A stretch of DNA of 18,720 nucleotides from Verrucomicrobiales bacterium (GCA_002721895.1 PBLV01000042.1:1-18720), one strand, 5' to 3'; counted from the first letter of the stretch, positions 6,960 through 14,592 are shown. The notes: generated by a model from the sequence alone, not told the origin. Program-made: numbers and translations.

Positions 6960-8267
6960 ATGCGTGACACGGCCGTGGAAATCATCCGCCACCTGCGTAG
7001 CCAGGGGCATGAGGCATACCTCGTTGGTGGCTGTGTGCGCGACGAGCTGCGGGGCGTACCGCCAAAAGATTACGATATTGCAACCAGTGCCAAGCCGGAT
7101 GAAGTGGAGGTGCTGTTTGAAAAGACCATTGGGATTGGCAAAAAATTCGGTGTGATGCTTGTGGTGGAAGGCAGCCGCCAGTTTGAAGTGGCCACTTTCC
7201 GGGCAGACGCCCAATACATCGATGGCCGGCACCCCACCGCGGTCACCTTCAGCCATGCCCGCGCGGATGCGGAAAGGCGGGACTTCACCGTCAACGGCCT
7301 TTTTCTGGACCCCATCGACAACATCGTTCACGACTGGGTAGATGGTCAGACCGATCTCGAAGCAAAGTGCCTGCGCACCATCGGCGATCCCCAAGCCCGT
7401 TTTAACGAAGATCACTTGAGACTCCTTCGCGCCGTTCGTTTCGCCGCGCAATTGAATTTCACCATCGAGCCCGCCACCTTCGCGACCATCCGAAACTTGT
7501 CGAAGAAAATTTGTCTCGTCAGCGCAGAACGCATCCGGGACGAACTCCTGAAACTTTTCCGTCCGCCCCATGCCGCGCCCGGTCTGGATCTTCTCCGCGA
7601 CAGCAACTTGATGGATCATGTGTTGCCCGAGCTGCGGCCCACGATCACCTGCGACCAATCGCCCGAATATCATCCCGAAGGCAGCGTCTACAACCACATC
7701 CGGCTTGCCTTGGAGCAGTTGCCCAACAACGCTCATGAAAATCTGCCGTGGACCCTTCTCCTTCACGACATCGCCAAGCCCCCCACCGCCAGCGTTGGCA
7801 ACGATGGGCGCATCCACTTTTATGCCCACGAAAAACTGGGGGCAGAAATGGCCGGCGACATCTTGGAGCGCCTTCGGTTTCCACGCCGGCAAATCGACGA
7901 AATCGTCTTCACCGTCCGGCACCACATGCAATTCAAGGACACCCCCAGGATGCGCAAGGCCACCCTGCGCCGCATGCTGCTTCGCCCCACCTTCGAGCTG
8001 GAGCTGGAGCAACATCGCCTGGATTGCCTTGCCTCCCACGGCCAACTCGACATCCACGATTTTTTAAAGGAAGAACAACGCACCCTGACCAACCAGCCCG
8101 CGCTCATTCCACCATTGGTGCGGGGTGATGACTTGATCGAGCTGGGCATTTCCCCCGGCCCGGCAATGGGCAGGCTGCTGGAAACCATCCGCGACCGGCA
8201 GTTGTCCGAAGAATTCACCACTCGCGCCGAGGCCTTGGCTTGGGCCAAAGAAAATACTGCCCAATGA
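6960..8267 (+). CDS. cca: CCA-adding tRNA nucleotidyltransferase with HD domain
   Basis: This 435-residue class II nucleotidyltransferase adds or repairs the 3' CCA of tRNAs. The palm motif YLVGGCVRDEL is at residues 20-30 and the metal-binding DYD at 37-39. RRDFTVNGLF at 106-115 and the motif EDHLRLLRAVRFAAQL at about 150-165 follow. A C-terminal HD phosphohydrolase-type domain has HD at 268-269 (LLHDIAKPP), HEKLGAEMA at about 289-297 and HH at 320-321. The family also includes poly(A) polymerases and A- or CC-adding enzymes; an HD-containing single enzyme is most likely full CCA. The ATG at 6960 is chosen because the open frame upstream crosses the rpsU terminator. The response regulator gene begins 31 bp downstream. 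Confidence 0.9.
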   Translation: MRDTAVEIIRHLRSQGHEAYLVGGCVRDELRGVPPKDYDIATSAKPDEVEVLFEKTIGIGKKFGVMLVVEGSRQFEVATFRADAQYIDGRHPTAVTFSHARADAERRDFTVNGLFLDPIDNIVHDWVDGQTDLEAKCLRTIGDPQARFNEDHLRLLRAVRFAAQLNFTIEPATFATIRNLSKKICLVSAERIRDELLKLFRPPHAAPGLDLLRDSNLMDHVLPELRPTITCDQSPEYHPEGSVYNHIRLALEQLPNNAHENLPWTLLLHDIAKPPTASVGNDGRIHFYAHEKLGAEMAGDILERLRFPRRQIDEIVFTVRHHMQFKDTPRMRKATLRRMLLRPTFELELEQHRLDCLASHGQLDIHDFLKEEQRTLTNQPALIPPLVRGDDLIELGISPGPAMGRLLETIRDRQLSEEFTTRAEALAWAKENTAQ

Positions 8268-8298
8268 ACTCGCCTCTCCGCTAAACTGCCCGCCCAGA

Positions 8299-9705
8299 AT
8301 GGAAAAGCTACTCTTGGTCGATGACGAAGCCGATGTGCGCTACTCGTTCGAGCGCATCTTTGGCGCGGACGTGGACCTCCACACCGCCGGCAGTGGTGAG
8401 GAGGCCTTGGAAGCCATCCCGCGCGTCAGCCCGGACCTTGTCATCATGGATGTCCGCATGGGCGGCCTCAACGGCATTGAAACCCTCAAGAAGATTCGCG
8501 AGTTTGACACCAAGCTGCCCGTCATACTCATGACCGCCTTTGGCACGACGCAGACCGCCATCCAGGCCATGAAGCATGGCGCCTATGACTACCTTTTAAA
8601 ACCATTCGACGTGCCCAAGCTCAAGGAGATCATCTCCGGCGCCCTCAAGGCTTCGCGCGACATGAGGCAAAAGGTCTCCTACGAGCCCTTGCTGGAGAGC
8701 GAGGATTACGACCTGGGCATTATCGGCCGCAGCCCGGCCATGCAGGAGGTATTCAAGACCATCGGCCAACTCGCCGGCGCCAACGCCACCGCACTGGTCA
8801 CCGGCGAAAGCGGCACCGGCAAGGAACTGGTCGCCCGCGCCATCTACCACCACAGCAACCGCGCCGACAAACCGTTCCTTGCCGTCAACTGCGCCGCCAT
8901 TCCCGAAAATCTCCTGGAGAGCGATCTCTTTGGGCACGAGAAAGGCGCGTTCACCGGCGCCAACACCCAGCGTATAGGCAAGTTTGAGCAATGCGACGGC
9001 GGCACCATTTTCCTCGATGAAATTGGCGACATGACCCTCGCAACCCAAACCAGGATTCTGCGTGTGCTGCAAAACGGCACCTTCGAGCGCGTCGGCGGCA
9101 ATGAATCCGTGGAAGTCGACGTGCGCCTCATCGCCGCCACCAACAAGCCCTTGGAGAAAGCCGTCGAGGCCAAGGAATTTCGCGAAGACCTCTTTTACCG
9201 GCTTAATGTCGTCCGGGTTGCCTTGCCCCCCTTGCGCGAGCGCCCCGGCGACATCCCCCTGCTCATCGATTATTTCCTGCAAAAATATGCGCCCGGCGAC
9301 CCACCCGCCATTCAACCCGCCGCCATGGAATTATTGAAATCCCATGACTGGCCCGGCAACGTCCGCGAACTCGAGAATGCCATCCAGCGCGCCCTCGTCA
9401 TGGCCAAGGGCGATGCCATCCTGCCCGGCACATTGCCACCGGAAATCACCGGCTCCAGTTCCGCTGCCTCAGGCGAACCTCCCAGCGCAGATCTCGCTGC
9501 CTTGGCCCAAAAACTCTTCCAATGGGCCCGGGCTAACCCCGACCTGCGCATCATCCCCGCCGTCGAGCGTGAACTTATCATCAACGCCCTCAAGGAAACC
9601 GGCGGCAATCAGGTCCAGTCCGCCAAGCTCCTGGGTATTACCCGAGCCACCCTTCGCAAACGCATCGAGAAATTTGACATCAAACAGGAACTCTCCATCG
9701 GCTGA
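8299..9705 (+). CDS. Sigma-54-dependent NtrC-family response regulator
   Basis: This 468-residue regulator has three domains. The receiver domain (1-118) carries acidic Asp8/Asp9, phosphoacceptor Asp51, Thr79 and Lys101. The AAA+ domain (about 143-370) has Walker A GESGTGKE (169-176), the sigma-54-contacting GAFTGA (216-221), Walker B GGTIFLDE (234-241) and FREDLFYRLNV. The C-terminal Fis-type helix-turn-helix includes NQVQSAKLLGITRATLRKRI. When phosphorylated it would hexamerise and activate sigma-54 promoters. No histidine kinase is adjacent, so it is an orphan in this window. Short gaps (31 bp before, 48 bp after) suggest it is co-transcribed with the CCA enzyme and serine acetyltransferase genes, although no functional link between them is obvious. 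Confidence 0.95.
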   Translation: MEKLLLVDDEADVRYSFERIFGADVDLHTAGSGEEALEAIPRVSPDLVIMDVRMGGLNGIETLKKIREFDTKLPVILMTAFGTTQTAIQAMKHGAYDYLLKPFDVPKLKEIISGALKASRDMRQKVSYEPLLESEDYDLGIIGRSPAMQEVFKTIGQLAGANATALVTGESGTGKELVARAIYHHSNRADKPFLAVNCAAIPENLLESDLFGHEKGAFTGANTQRIGKFEQCDGGTIFLDEIGDMTLATQTRILRVLQNGTFERVGGNESVEVDVRLIAATNKPLEKAVEAKEFREDLFYRLNVVRVALPPLRERPGDIPLLIDYFLQKYAPGDPPAIQPAAMELLKSHDWPGNVRELENAIQRALVMAKGDAILPGTLPPEITGSSSAASGEPPSADLAALAQKLFQWARANPDLRIIPAVERELIINALKETGGNQVQSAKLLGITRATLRKRIEKFDIKQELSIG

Positions 9706-9753
9706 CCCGCTCCCTCCTTGCCAACCTGCCCCCGCGTACGCTTAATTGACCCC

Positions 9754-10665
9754 GTGAATGTCACCCAACTAACCGACCAGCTCATGGCATCCTATGCCAA
9801 GGTCGGTGCCATCAACCACCTCGATGGCAGCAACCTGCCCAGTCGCACCGCCATCGTGGATATCACCACCGATCTCCTGCGGCTGGTCTTCCCGGGGTAT
9901 TTTGATGAAAAGGTGCTGCACTCCTCCGAACTGAAAACAGAGACCGCGCTCCTGATGGATTCCGTGGCCGGCCGACTGGAGGATGAGGTTTTAAAAAGCA
10001 TCGAAGCCCATCCCCCCGATGATGCCTCCAAGGCCAACTCGCGCGGAACGGCACGCGAACTGACCCATGGCTTTCTTGGCCAACTCCCAGCCGTCCGGGA
10101 AATACTCACCACTGATGTCGACGCTGCCTTCACCGGTGATCCCGCCGCCAAGAACAAGGACGAGGTCATCGTGTCCTACCCCTTTATTGAAGCCATCGCC
10201 GTACAACGACTCGCCCATGTCCTCTACGAGGAAGGCATCGAGTTTATCCCGCGCATCATGGTGGAGTGGGCCCACAGCCGCACGGGCATGGACCTGCATC
10301 CCGGCGCCAAGATCGGATCCCACTTTTTCATCGACCACGGCACCGGCACCGTGATTGGCGAAACCACCATCATTGGCAACCACGTGAAGATGTACCACGG
10401 CGTCACCCTCGGCGCACGCTCCACCTCGGGCGGGCAACAATTGCGCGGCCAGAAACGCCATCCCACCATCGAGGATCACGTCACCATTTACCCCGGCGCA
10501 ACCATCCTGGGTGGAGAAACCGTCATCGGTGCCCACAGCACAATTGGTGGCAACGTCTTCCTAATGGACAGCGTGGAACCGCAATCTCTCGTCATCTACG
10601 ACGGCCTCGACATGCGGGTGCTAAACAAGCAGGAAAAAGTAAAAGCCAGCGACTTTCATATTTAG
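9754..10665 (+). CDS. cysE: Serine O-acetyltransferase, EpsC-type (left-handed beta-helix)
   Basis: The enzyme makes O-acetylserine from serine and acetyl-CoA, the first step of cysteine synthesis, in the cytoplasm. The protein has 303 residues from a GTG at 9754. An alpha-helical N-terminal domain (to about 175) is followed by hexapeptide repeats. DLHPGAKIG (180-188) and FIDHGTGTVIGET (192-204) supply the expected catalytic Asp and His. The GQKRHPTIEDHVTI region and IGGNVFL follow. The longer N-terminus, compared with E. coli CysE, is typical of the EpsC-like group. Other possible starts are a TTG at 9718 and an ATG at 9784. It is convergent with the DUF1501 gene, 103 bp away. Confidence 0.9.
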   Translation: MNVTQLTDQLMASYAKVGAINHLDGSNLPSRTAIVDITTDLLRLVFPGYFDEKVLHSSELKTETALLMDSVAGRLEDEVLKSIEAHPPDDASKANSRGTARELTHGFLGQLPAVREILTTDVDAAFTGDPAAKNKDEVIVSYPFIEAIAVQRLAHVLYEEGIEFIPRIMVEWAHSRTGMDLHPGAKIGSHFFIDHGTGTVIGETTIIGNHVKMYHGVTLGARSTSGGQQLRGQKRHPTIEDHVTIYPGATILGGETVIGAHSTIGGNVFLMDSVEPQSLVIYDGLDMRVLNKQEKVKASDFHI

Positions 10666-10771
10666 CCGCTGACTTTTCCTCTTCAGAAACCACCATCCGA
10701 CACTCGTCAATCATCAATGAAACTCAAGAGATTGATGTATGCTGAATATTGAGCGGTGGAAGCAGCGCGAA

Positions 10772-12178
10772 TTACACTAACTCCCGAATCGGCTTCCCGA
10801 TGTCGCAAAGATACTGCGGGCGACCCGTGGTGTCCTCCACTGTGACAGCATTGGGGTTCAGACCAAGGTTGTGGTAGAGAGTGGCCATCACGTCCTGATA
10901 ATGCACGGGACGGGCCGTAGGCTCGCCCGCAAGCTTGTCGGTGGCGCCAATGACTTGGCCGACGTTCATGCCACCGCCGGCAAGGATGGCCGGCGACACA
11001 CGCGGCCAGTGGTCGCGTCCCGCGTTCTTGTTGATGCGCGGTGTGCGGCCGAATTCGCCCCAAGCCACCACAGTCACATCGTCCAGCATGCCGCGTTCCC
11101 GCAGATCGCCGATCAGTGTAGCCAGCGCATGATCCACCACGGGCACAAGGTGCTGCATTCGGGTAAAATTTTTCGAGTGCGTATCAAAATCACTGAAGCT
11201 GACGCTGACAACACGCACGCCCGCCTCAATAAGACGCCGCGCGAGGAGCAGCTTGCGCGAGGCATTGTAGCCGTCGGCAGTGTAAAAGCGCTCGCCTTCC
11301 TCCTTGTGCCGCGGTGTGTAGCGAGCGAGCACCTTGGGATCTTCCTTCTCGAGATCGAGGGCGTCACCAAACTTGCCTGACAACAGAATACCAAGCGCCT
11401 GTTGGTTAAATCGGTCCATCGCATCCATCATGCGCGAGTTGTCGGCGCGACGGCGTATGGTGTCGAACGAGTGCAGCAAGCCCACACGGTCATCAAGCCG
11501 GGATGCCTTCAAGCCGGGCAGCAATTTCAAGCTCACTTGATGGTTGTTGCCCAGACGCGCCAGTTCGCCCTGCATCCCTTTTTCAAGTTCACGCTTGAAC
11601 AGGTGCGAGATGTCTGGCCGGAACGGCTTGTATGCGGGCCCAAGGAATCCGGCGCGAGCACTGTTGCGCGCCAACGGCCGACCCTGCATAAGGTCCACAA
11701 AGGCCGGGGCTTGTCCGGTGGAACCTAGCAATCGATCCATCACGCACCCCATCGCTGGGCGCCCGCCGATGCCGGCAAGATCCTTGATGTTGTAGCCACT
11801 CTGGCACTGAAAACCATCATGCCGACCAGCGCTTCCCACAAGCGACCGAATGAAGGCAAACTGGTTGGCCATCGCGGCAACCTGTGGCATTAACTCAGTA
11901 AGATGCACGCCGGGCAGCTTGCTCCGCAGCGGGGCAAAAGTGCCACGCATCTCGGCGGGTGCTTCGGGCTTGGGGTCAATCATGTCCATCTGCGGCGGTC
12001 CGCCGTCGAGATGGATGTTGATGACCGCCTTGCGGGAGGAACCAATCCCGGCAGCTTCCTCAGCGCGCAACAAGCTGGCCAGTGTAAGACCACTCATGCC
12101 CATCGCGCCCGCCGACAGAAATCCGCGCCGCGAAACGCCGTCGCAGTGCGTGATCTTGTTACCGACTAAGTCCAACAT
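10772..12178 (-). CDS. DUF1501 family protein with Tat signal
   Basis: This 468-residue protein begins with a twin-arginine export motif, SRRGFLSAGAMG (16-27), then a hydrophobic segment. The body shows DUF1501 features: NIHLDGGPPQMDMIDPKP near residue 54, FAFIRSLVG, SVSFSDFDTHSKNF, VVAWGEFGRTP followed by INKNAGRDHWP, and a C-terminal VHYQDVMATLYHNLGLNP. DUF1501 has an alkaline phosphatase/sulfatase-like fold and is greatly expanded in planctomycetes and verrucomicrobia; its substrate is unknown. It is usually paired with a DUF1549/DUF1553 cytochrome-containing partner, but none is in this window. It appears monocistronic, with 138 bp to the next gene upstream. Confidence 0.93.
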   Translation of the reverse strand: MLDLVGNKITHCDGVSRRGFLSAGAMGMSGLTLASLLRAEEAAGIGSSRKAVINIHLDGGPPQMDMIDPKPEAPAEMRGTFAPLRSKLPGVHLTELMPQVAAMANQFAFIRSLVGSAGRHDGFQCQSGYNIKDLAGIGGRPAMGCVMDRLLGSTGQAPAFVDLMQGRPLARNSARAGFLGPAYKPFRPDISHLFKRELEKGMQGELARLGNNHQVSLKLLPGLKASRLDDRVGLLHSFDTIRRRADNSRMMDAMDRFNQQALGILLSGKFGDALDLEKEDPKVLARYTPRHKEEGERFYTADGYNASRKLLLARRLIEAGVRVVSVSFSDFDTHSKNFTRMQHLVPVVDHALATLIGDLRERGMLDDVTVVAWGEFGRTPRINKNAGRDHWPRVSPAILAGGGMNVGQVIGATDKLAGEPTARPVHYQDVMATLYHNLGLNPNAVTVEDTTGRPQYLCDIGKPIRELV

Positions 12179-12237
12179 CGCCGTGGGTTAGACTGACCTG
12201 TGGGGAAGGTTTCTTCAAGGCAATTGAAACGGGGGGA

Positions 12238-12316
12238 AGGATCAAATCTCAACAACCTAGGGCCTGGTCATTGGGGTTTGGTCATTCCCTGACTCTTGGA
12301 GATTGGGCCTTGAGCA
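12238..12316. repeat. Intergenic repeat built on GGTCATTG-like words (copy 1)
   Basis: This stretch between the DUF1501 gene and the CxxC protein gene contains CCTGGTCATTGG, TTTGGTCATTCC, CTTGGAGATTGG and CCTTGAGCATT in quick succession. These are variants of a TTGGTCATTG unit. The same words occur at 13793-13889. I recall very similar low-complexity intergenic sequences from verrucomicrobial and planctomycete genomes, but cannot confirm identity here. Confidence 0.5.
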
Positions 12317-12928
12317 TTAAACAAATACCGGACTGTCCTTGATGGGTTTGCGCAACTCCGGCGGCAGCCCAAATTGTTCGTCCACAAATCCGTCCAGCCG
12401 ATCGCGTGTCTTTTGCGAGAGCAATTCGTTCATTTCTTCGCTCACATCCCCAATGATCGCCATCGGCAGACCGCTAAACACCAAGTCCGGCCCGTCGCAA
12501 AATGCGTAGATATGACGCTCATCCGCCCCATCCACCGGCCGCCCCGTAATGAAGCAATGTGACAACCAAGCCGACACATCCGTGCCTCTTTCCTCCAGCA
12601 TCTTCTCGTTTCGCGCCTCCATGTCAAACTGGTCCATGTAGGCGTTGATCCGCTGGATCGATTCCTCCGAAAGTTCCTCCATCATCCGTTCACGGCAGGG
12701 CAAGCAAAGCGCATATTCAAAAATCACCTCTTCACGATGAAATGCCTTGTGAATCAGGTATGGAGTTCCGTCCTCCCGCAATTCCGTCCCGCACACCGTG
12801 CACTTTGAAAACGGGCCTTCCTCAAGAAACGAGTGAAACACCGGCGGCACTTCAACGTAGTTGGCGGGAATTTCAAATTCTTCATCTTCAAATTCACGCT
12901 GGAATTCGTTGTCGTCGCGCTCCGCCAT
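12317..12928 (-). CDS. Hypothetical acidic protein with two CxxC pairs (possible zinc ribbon)
   Basis: I do not recognise the family. The protein has 203 residues and a very acidic N-terminus (1-20). Two cysteine pairs at 43/46 (CTVCG) and 75/78 (CLPCR), 28 residues apart, could bind one zinc ion. A charged helical region (about 80-112, METs and Glu-rich) follows. Then comes a domain with SHCFITGRPVDGADERHIYA and GLPMAIIGDVSEEMNELLSQ (about 122-171), and it ends in DSPVFV. No signal peptide or membrane helix is visible, so it should be cytoplasmic. The start ATG at 12928 has only a weak AGG upstream. It is divergent from clpS with 99 bp between them, so the two may share regulation. Confidence 0.75.
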   Translation of the reverse strand: MAERDDNEFQREFEDEEFEIPANYVEVPPVFHSFLEEGPFSKCTVCGTELREDGTPYLIHKAFHREEVIFEYALCLPCRERMMEELSEESIQRINAYMDQFDMEARNEKMLEERGTDVSAWLSHCFITGRPVDGADERHIYAFCDGPDLVFSGLPMAIIGDVSEEMNELLSQKTRDRLDGFVDEQFGLPPELRKPIKDSPVFV

Positions 12929-13027
12929 CGCCTGTACTTTACCGCGAGGGTTGGAAATGACAAACGTTCATTGACCTGCCCGCAAACTCCCTCTTGAAAA
13001 TTCGATTCCGAAATTTGAATATCCCGC

Positions 13028-13336
13028 GTGCCCGAGACCACCATCCCAGAAGTGCTGCCCGCCGAGGAAACCCGGACGCAATCCAGCACCGATGACGCCC
13101 TTGACCCCGGCTACCTGGTTATTTGCTGGGATGACCCCGTAAACCTCATGGAATATGTCACCCACGTGTTCATGACCGTTTTTGGATGGCCCCGCTCCAA
13201 GGCTGAAAAGCACATGCTTCAGGTGCACCGCCAAGGCAAAAGCATCCTTGCCCGCGACGGCCTCGAACGCGCCGAACACTACGTTCACCGCCTTCAAGGC
13301 TACGGTCTGACCGCCACCCTGGAGCACGACGAATGA
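13028..13336 (+). CDS. clpS: ClpS adaptor protein (WDDPVNLM type)
   Basis: ClpS recognises N-degron residues and hands substrates to the Clp unfoldase. This 102-residue protein has a flexible N-terminal extension (1-28), needed in known ClpS for docking into the ClpA/ClpC pore. The core follows, with VICWDDPVNLMEYVTHVF (31-48), HMLQVHRQGKS (62-72) and the C-terminal GLTATLEHDE. Asp35/Asp36, Met41, Met63 and His67 match ligand-pocket positions. In place of the NDD of E. coli there is WDD, plus a one-residue longer loop, as I recall from actinobacterial ClpS. The start is a GTG without a Shine-Dalgarno sequence. TTGAAA (12994-12999) and GAATAT (13017-13022), 17 nt apart, would give a nearly leaderless mRNA, but this is weak. 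It overlaps the DUF2017 gene by ATGA. Confidence 0.93.
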   Translation: MPETTIPEVLPAEETRTQSSTDDALDPGYLVICWDDPVNLMEYVTHVFMTVFGWPRSKAEKHMLQVHRQGKSILARDGLERAEHYVHRLQGYGLTATLEHDE

Positions 13337-13812
13337 AAACGCTCACCCACGAGGATGGCCACCGCAGAGTGCGGCTTACCACAAACGAGAAGGAACTCCT
13401 GCTCACCCTCCTCCCCCAATACCCAAAGCTCCCCAATCATCACCCAAATGGCAGCGATGACAGCGACGCCAACCCACTCCTAAAGGAAGCGTTGGCTGAC
13501 CTCCGAAATAAAAACCGTGCCACCACCCGGGCATTCTTGGCCGACACATCCCGCTTCCAGCCCGACGGTAAAGACTGGATACTGACCCTCACCGACACCG
13601 ATCTCGAGTGGCTCCTGCAGGTTTTAAACGACCTCCGTGTCGGCAGTTGGCGTGCCCTTGGAAGCCCTCAACAGGATGAAGATGGCAGCTACGTCAATTT
13701 TGATCATCTGACTGATGAAAACATCGGCGACCTCTGGACCATGGAAATTTGCGGAGCCTTGCAATACGAGCTACTAAAGGAATTGCATGGGGAAAATCCC
13801 AATGAGCAATGA
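13333..13812 (+). CDS. DUF2017 family protein, translationally coupled to clpS
   Basis: The protein has 159 residues. The stretch DLEWLLQVLNDLRVGSWRAL (about 93-112) and the C-terminal MEICGALQYELLKEL match what I know of DUF2017. That family is typically encoded next to clpS in Actinobacteria and has no assigned function. It is mostly helical and soluble, without a signal peptide. Its ATG overlaps the clpS TGA as ATGA, implying coupled translation and comparable amounts. The next gene is aat, so it is flanked by two N-degron genes. Its last codons (GENPNEQ and the stop) lie in a repeat-like sequence, so the C-terminus may be a recent replacement. A role as a ClpS or Clp partner is inference. 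Confidence 0.82.
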   Translation: MKTLTHEDGHRRVRLTTNEKELLLTLLPQYPKLPNHHPNGSDDSDANPLLKEALADLRNKNRATTRAFLADTSRFQPDGKDWILTLTDTDLEWLLQVLNDLRVGSWRALGSPQQDEDGSYVNFDHLTDENIGDLWTMEICGALQYELLKELHGENPNEQ

Positions 13813-13889
13813 CCAAGCTCCAGCAACCAAACTCGGGGGTTGGACATTGATGTTTCCTTGGACATTGGAAATTTCAAATCGGTCATTCC
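13793..13889. repeat. Intergenic repeat built on TTGGACATTG / CAATGACCAAG words (copy 2)
   Basis: The left half carries CCCAATGAGCAATGACCAAG and CTCCAGCAACCAAACTC. The right half carries GGTTGGACATTG, CCTTGGACATTGG and GGTCATTCC. CTTGGTCATTG (complement of the left half) and CTTGGACATTG differ at one base, so the element is an imperfect inverted repeat. It begins inside the final codons of the DUF2017 gene, supplies its TGA (13810-13812) and ends just before the aat start at 13894. It shares its words with the sequence at 12238-12316. Confidence 0.55.
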
Positions 13890-13893
13890 AATA

Positions 13894-14535
13894 ATGGAAC
13901 CCCTCGATGACACCCTCTGGTTCCCGGAACCACGGGACCATGAAATCGTCGCCCTTGGCGGCGACCTTTCCGTCGAGCGCCTCCTCCTCGCCTACCGCAG
14001 CGGCATCTTCCCGTGGAGCGCCGACCCCATCACCTGGTGGTCGCCCGACCCGCGCGCCATCTTCGAGCTGGACCACTTTCACATCCCTACCCGTCTCGCC
14101 AAAACCCTGCGAAGCGGCCGTTTCACTTTCACCCGCAACCACGCCTTCCGCAAAGTCATCACCGCCTGCGCCGAGCGCCCCCGCGGCGAGGACTCTTGGA
14201 TTGGCCCGGAATTCATCGCCGCCTACACCCGGCTTCACGAAGCCGGACACGCCCACAGCGTCGAGTGCTGGGCCGGCGGCCAGCTCGCCGGCGGCATCTA
14301 CGGCATTAGCCTCCACGGCCTCTTCGCCGGCGAATCCATGTTCCATCACGTCACCGATGCCGGCAAAGCCGCCCTCTGCCACCTCGTCGAGCATTTAAAA
14401 AAACGCGGCCACCAACTCTTCGATCTCCAAATGCTCACTCCCGCCACCGAGCAATTCGGTGCCATTGAAGTCCCACGCGCGGAATATTTGAACCGACTGG
14501 AAAAAGCGATGAAGGTTGAATGCTCATTCGACTGA
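13894..14535 (+). CDS. aat: Leucyl/phenylalanyl-tRNA--protein transferase
   Basis: Aat transfers Leu or Phe from charged tRNA to proteins that begin with Arg or Lys, creating primary N-degrons for ClpS. The protein has 213 residues. Visible family motifs are WFPEP (9-13), a LGGDLSVERLLLAYRSGIFP run, WWSPDPRAIFEL, the AYTRLHEAGHAHSVECW segment, the GGIYGISLHGLFAGESMFHH segment, DAGKAALCHLVEHL and FDLQMLTPATEQFGAIEVPR. The ATG at 13894 is preferred: a TTG at 13840 lies in repeat sequence and would add a non-family extension. It follows clpS and the DUF2017 gene, with ruvB 57 bp downstream and no terminator seen between them. Confidence 0.95.
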   Translation: MEPLDDTLWFPEPRDHEIVALGGDLSVERLLLAYRSGIFPWSADPITWWSPDPRAIFELDHFHIPTRLAKTLRSGRFTFTRNHAFRKVITACAERPRGEDSWIGPEFIAAYTRLHEAGHAHSVECWAGGQLAGGIYGISLHGLFAGESMFHHVTDAGKAALCHLVEHLKKRGHQLFDLQMLTPATEQFGAIEVPRAEYLNRLEKAMKVECSFD

Positions 14536-14592
14536 CGCCTGTTAATTGAATCCACTTGTCGCCCTCTCGCCCTCTCCTCCACTCTTAGCCCG

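Noticed and set aside
6864..8057. Minus-strand open frame of 397 codons opposite the CCA enzyme gene
   Set aside because: It shows no domain signal, while the plus strand shows every nucleotidyltransferase and HD motif.
8596..9315. Minus-strand open frame opposite the response regulator
   Set aside because: It covers the Walker A/GAFTGA region of an intact NtrC-type gene on the other strand; no independent evidence.
10712..10737. CATCAAT/ATTGATG inverted repeat between cysE and the DUF1501 gene as a bidirectional terminator
   Set aside because: Only 7 bp with a 12-nt loop, A/T-rich, and no T-tract on either side.
13774..14394. Minus-strand open frame opposite aat
   Set aside because: Antisense to all conserved Aat motifs; runs into the repeat between aat and the DUF2017 gene.
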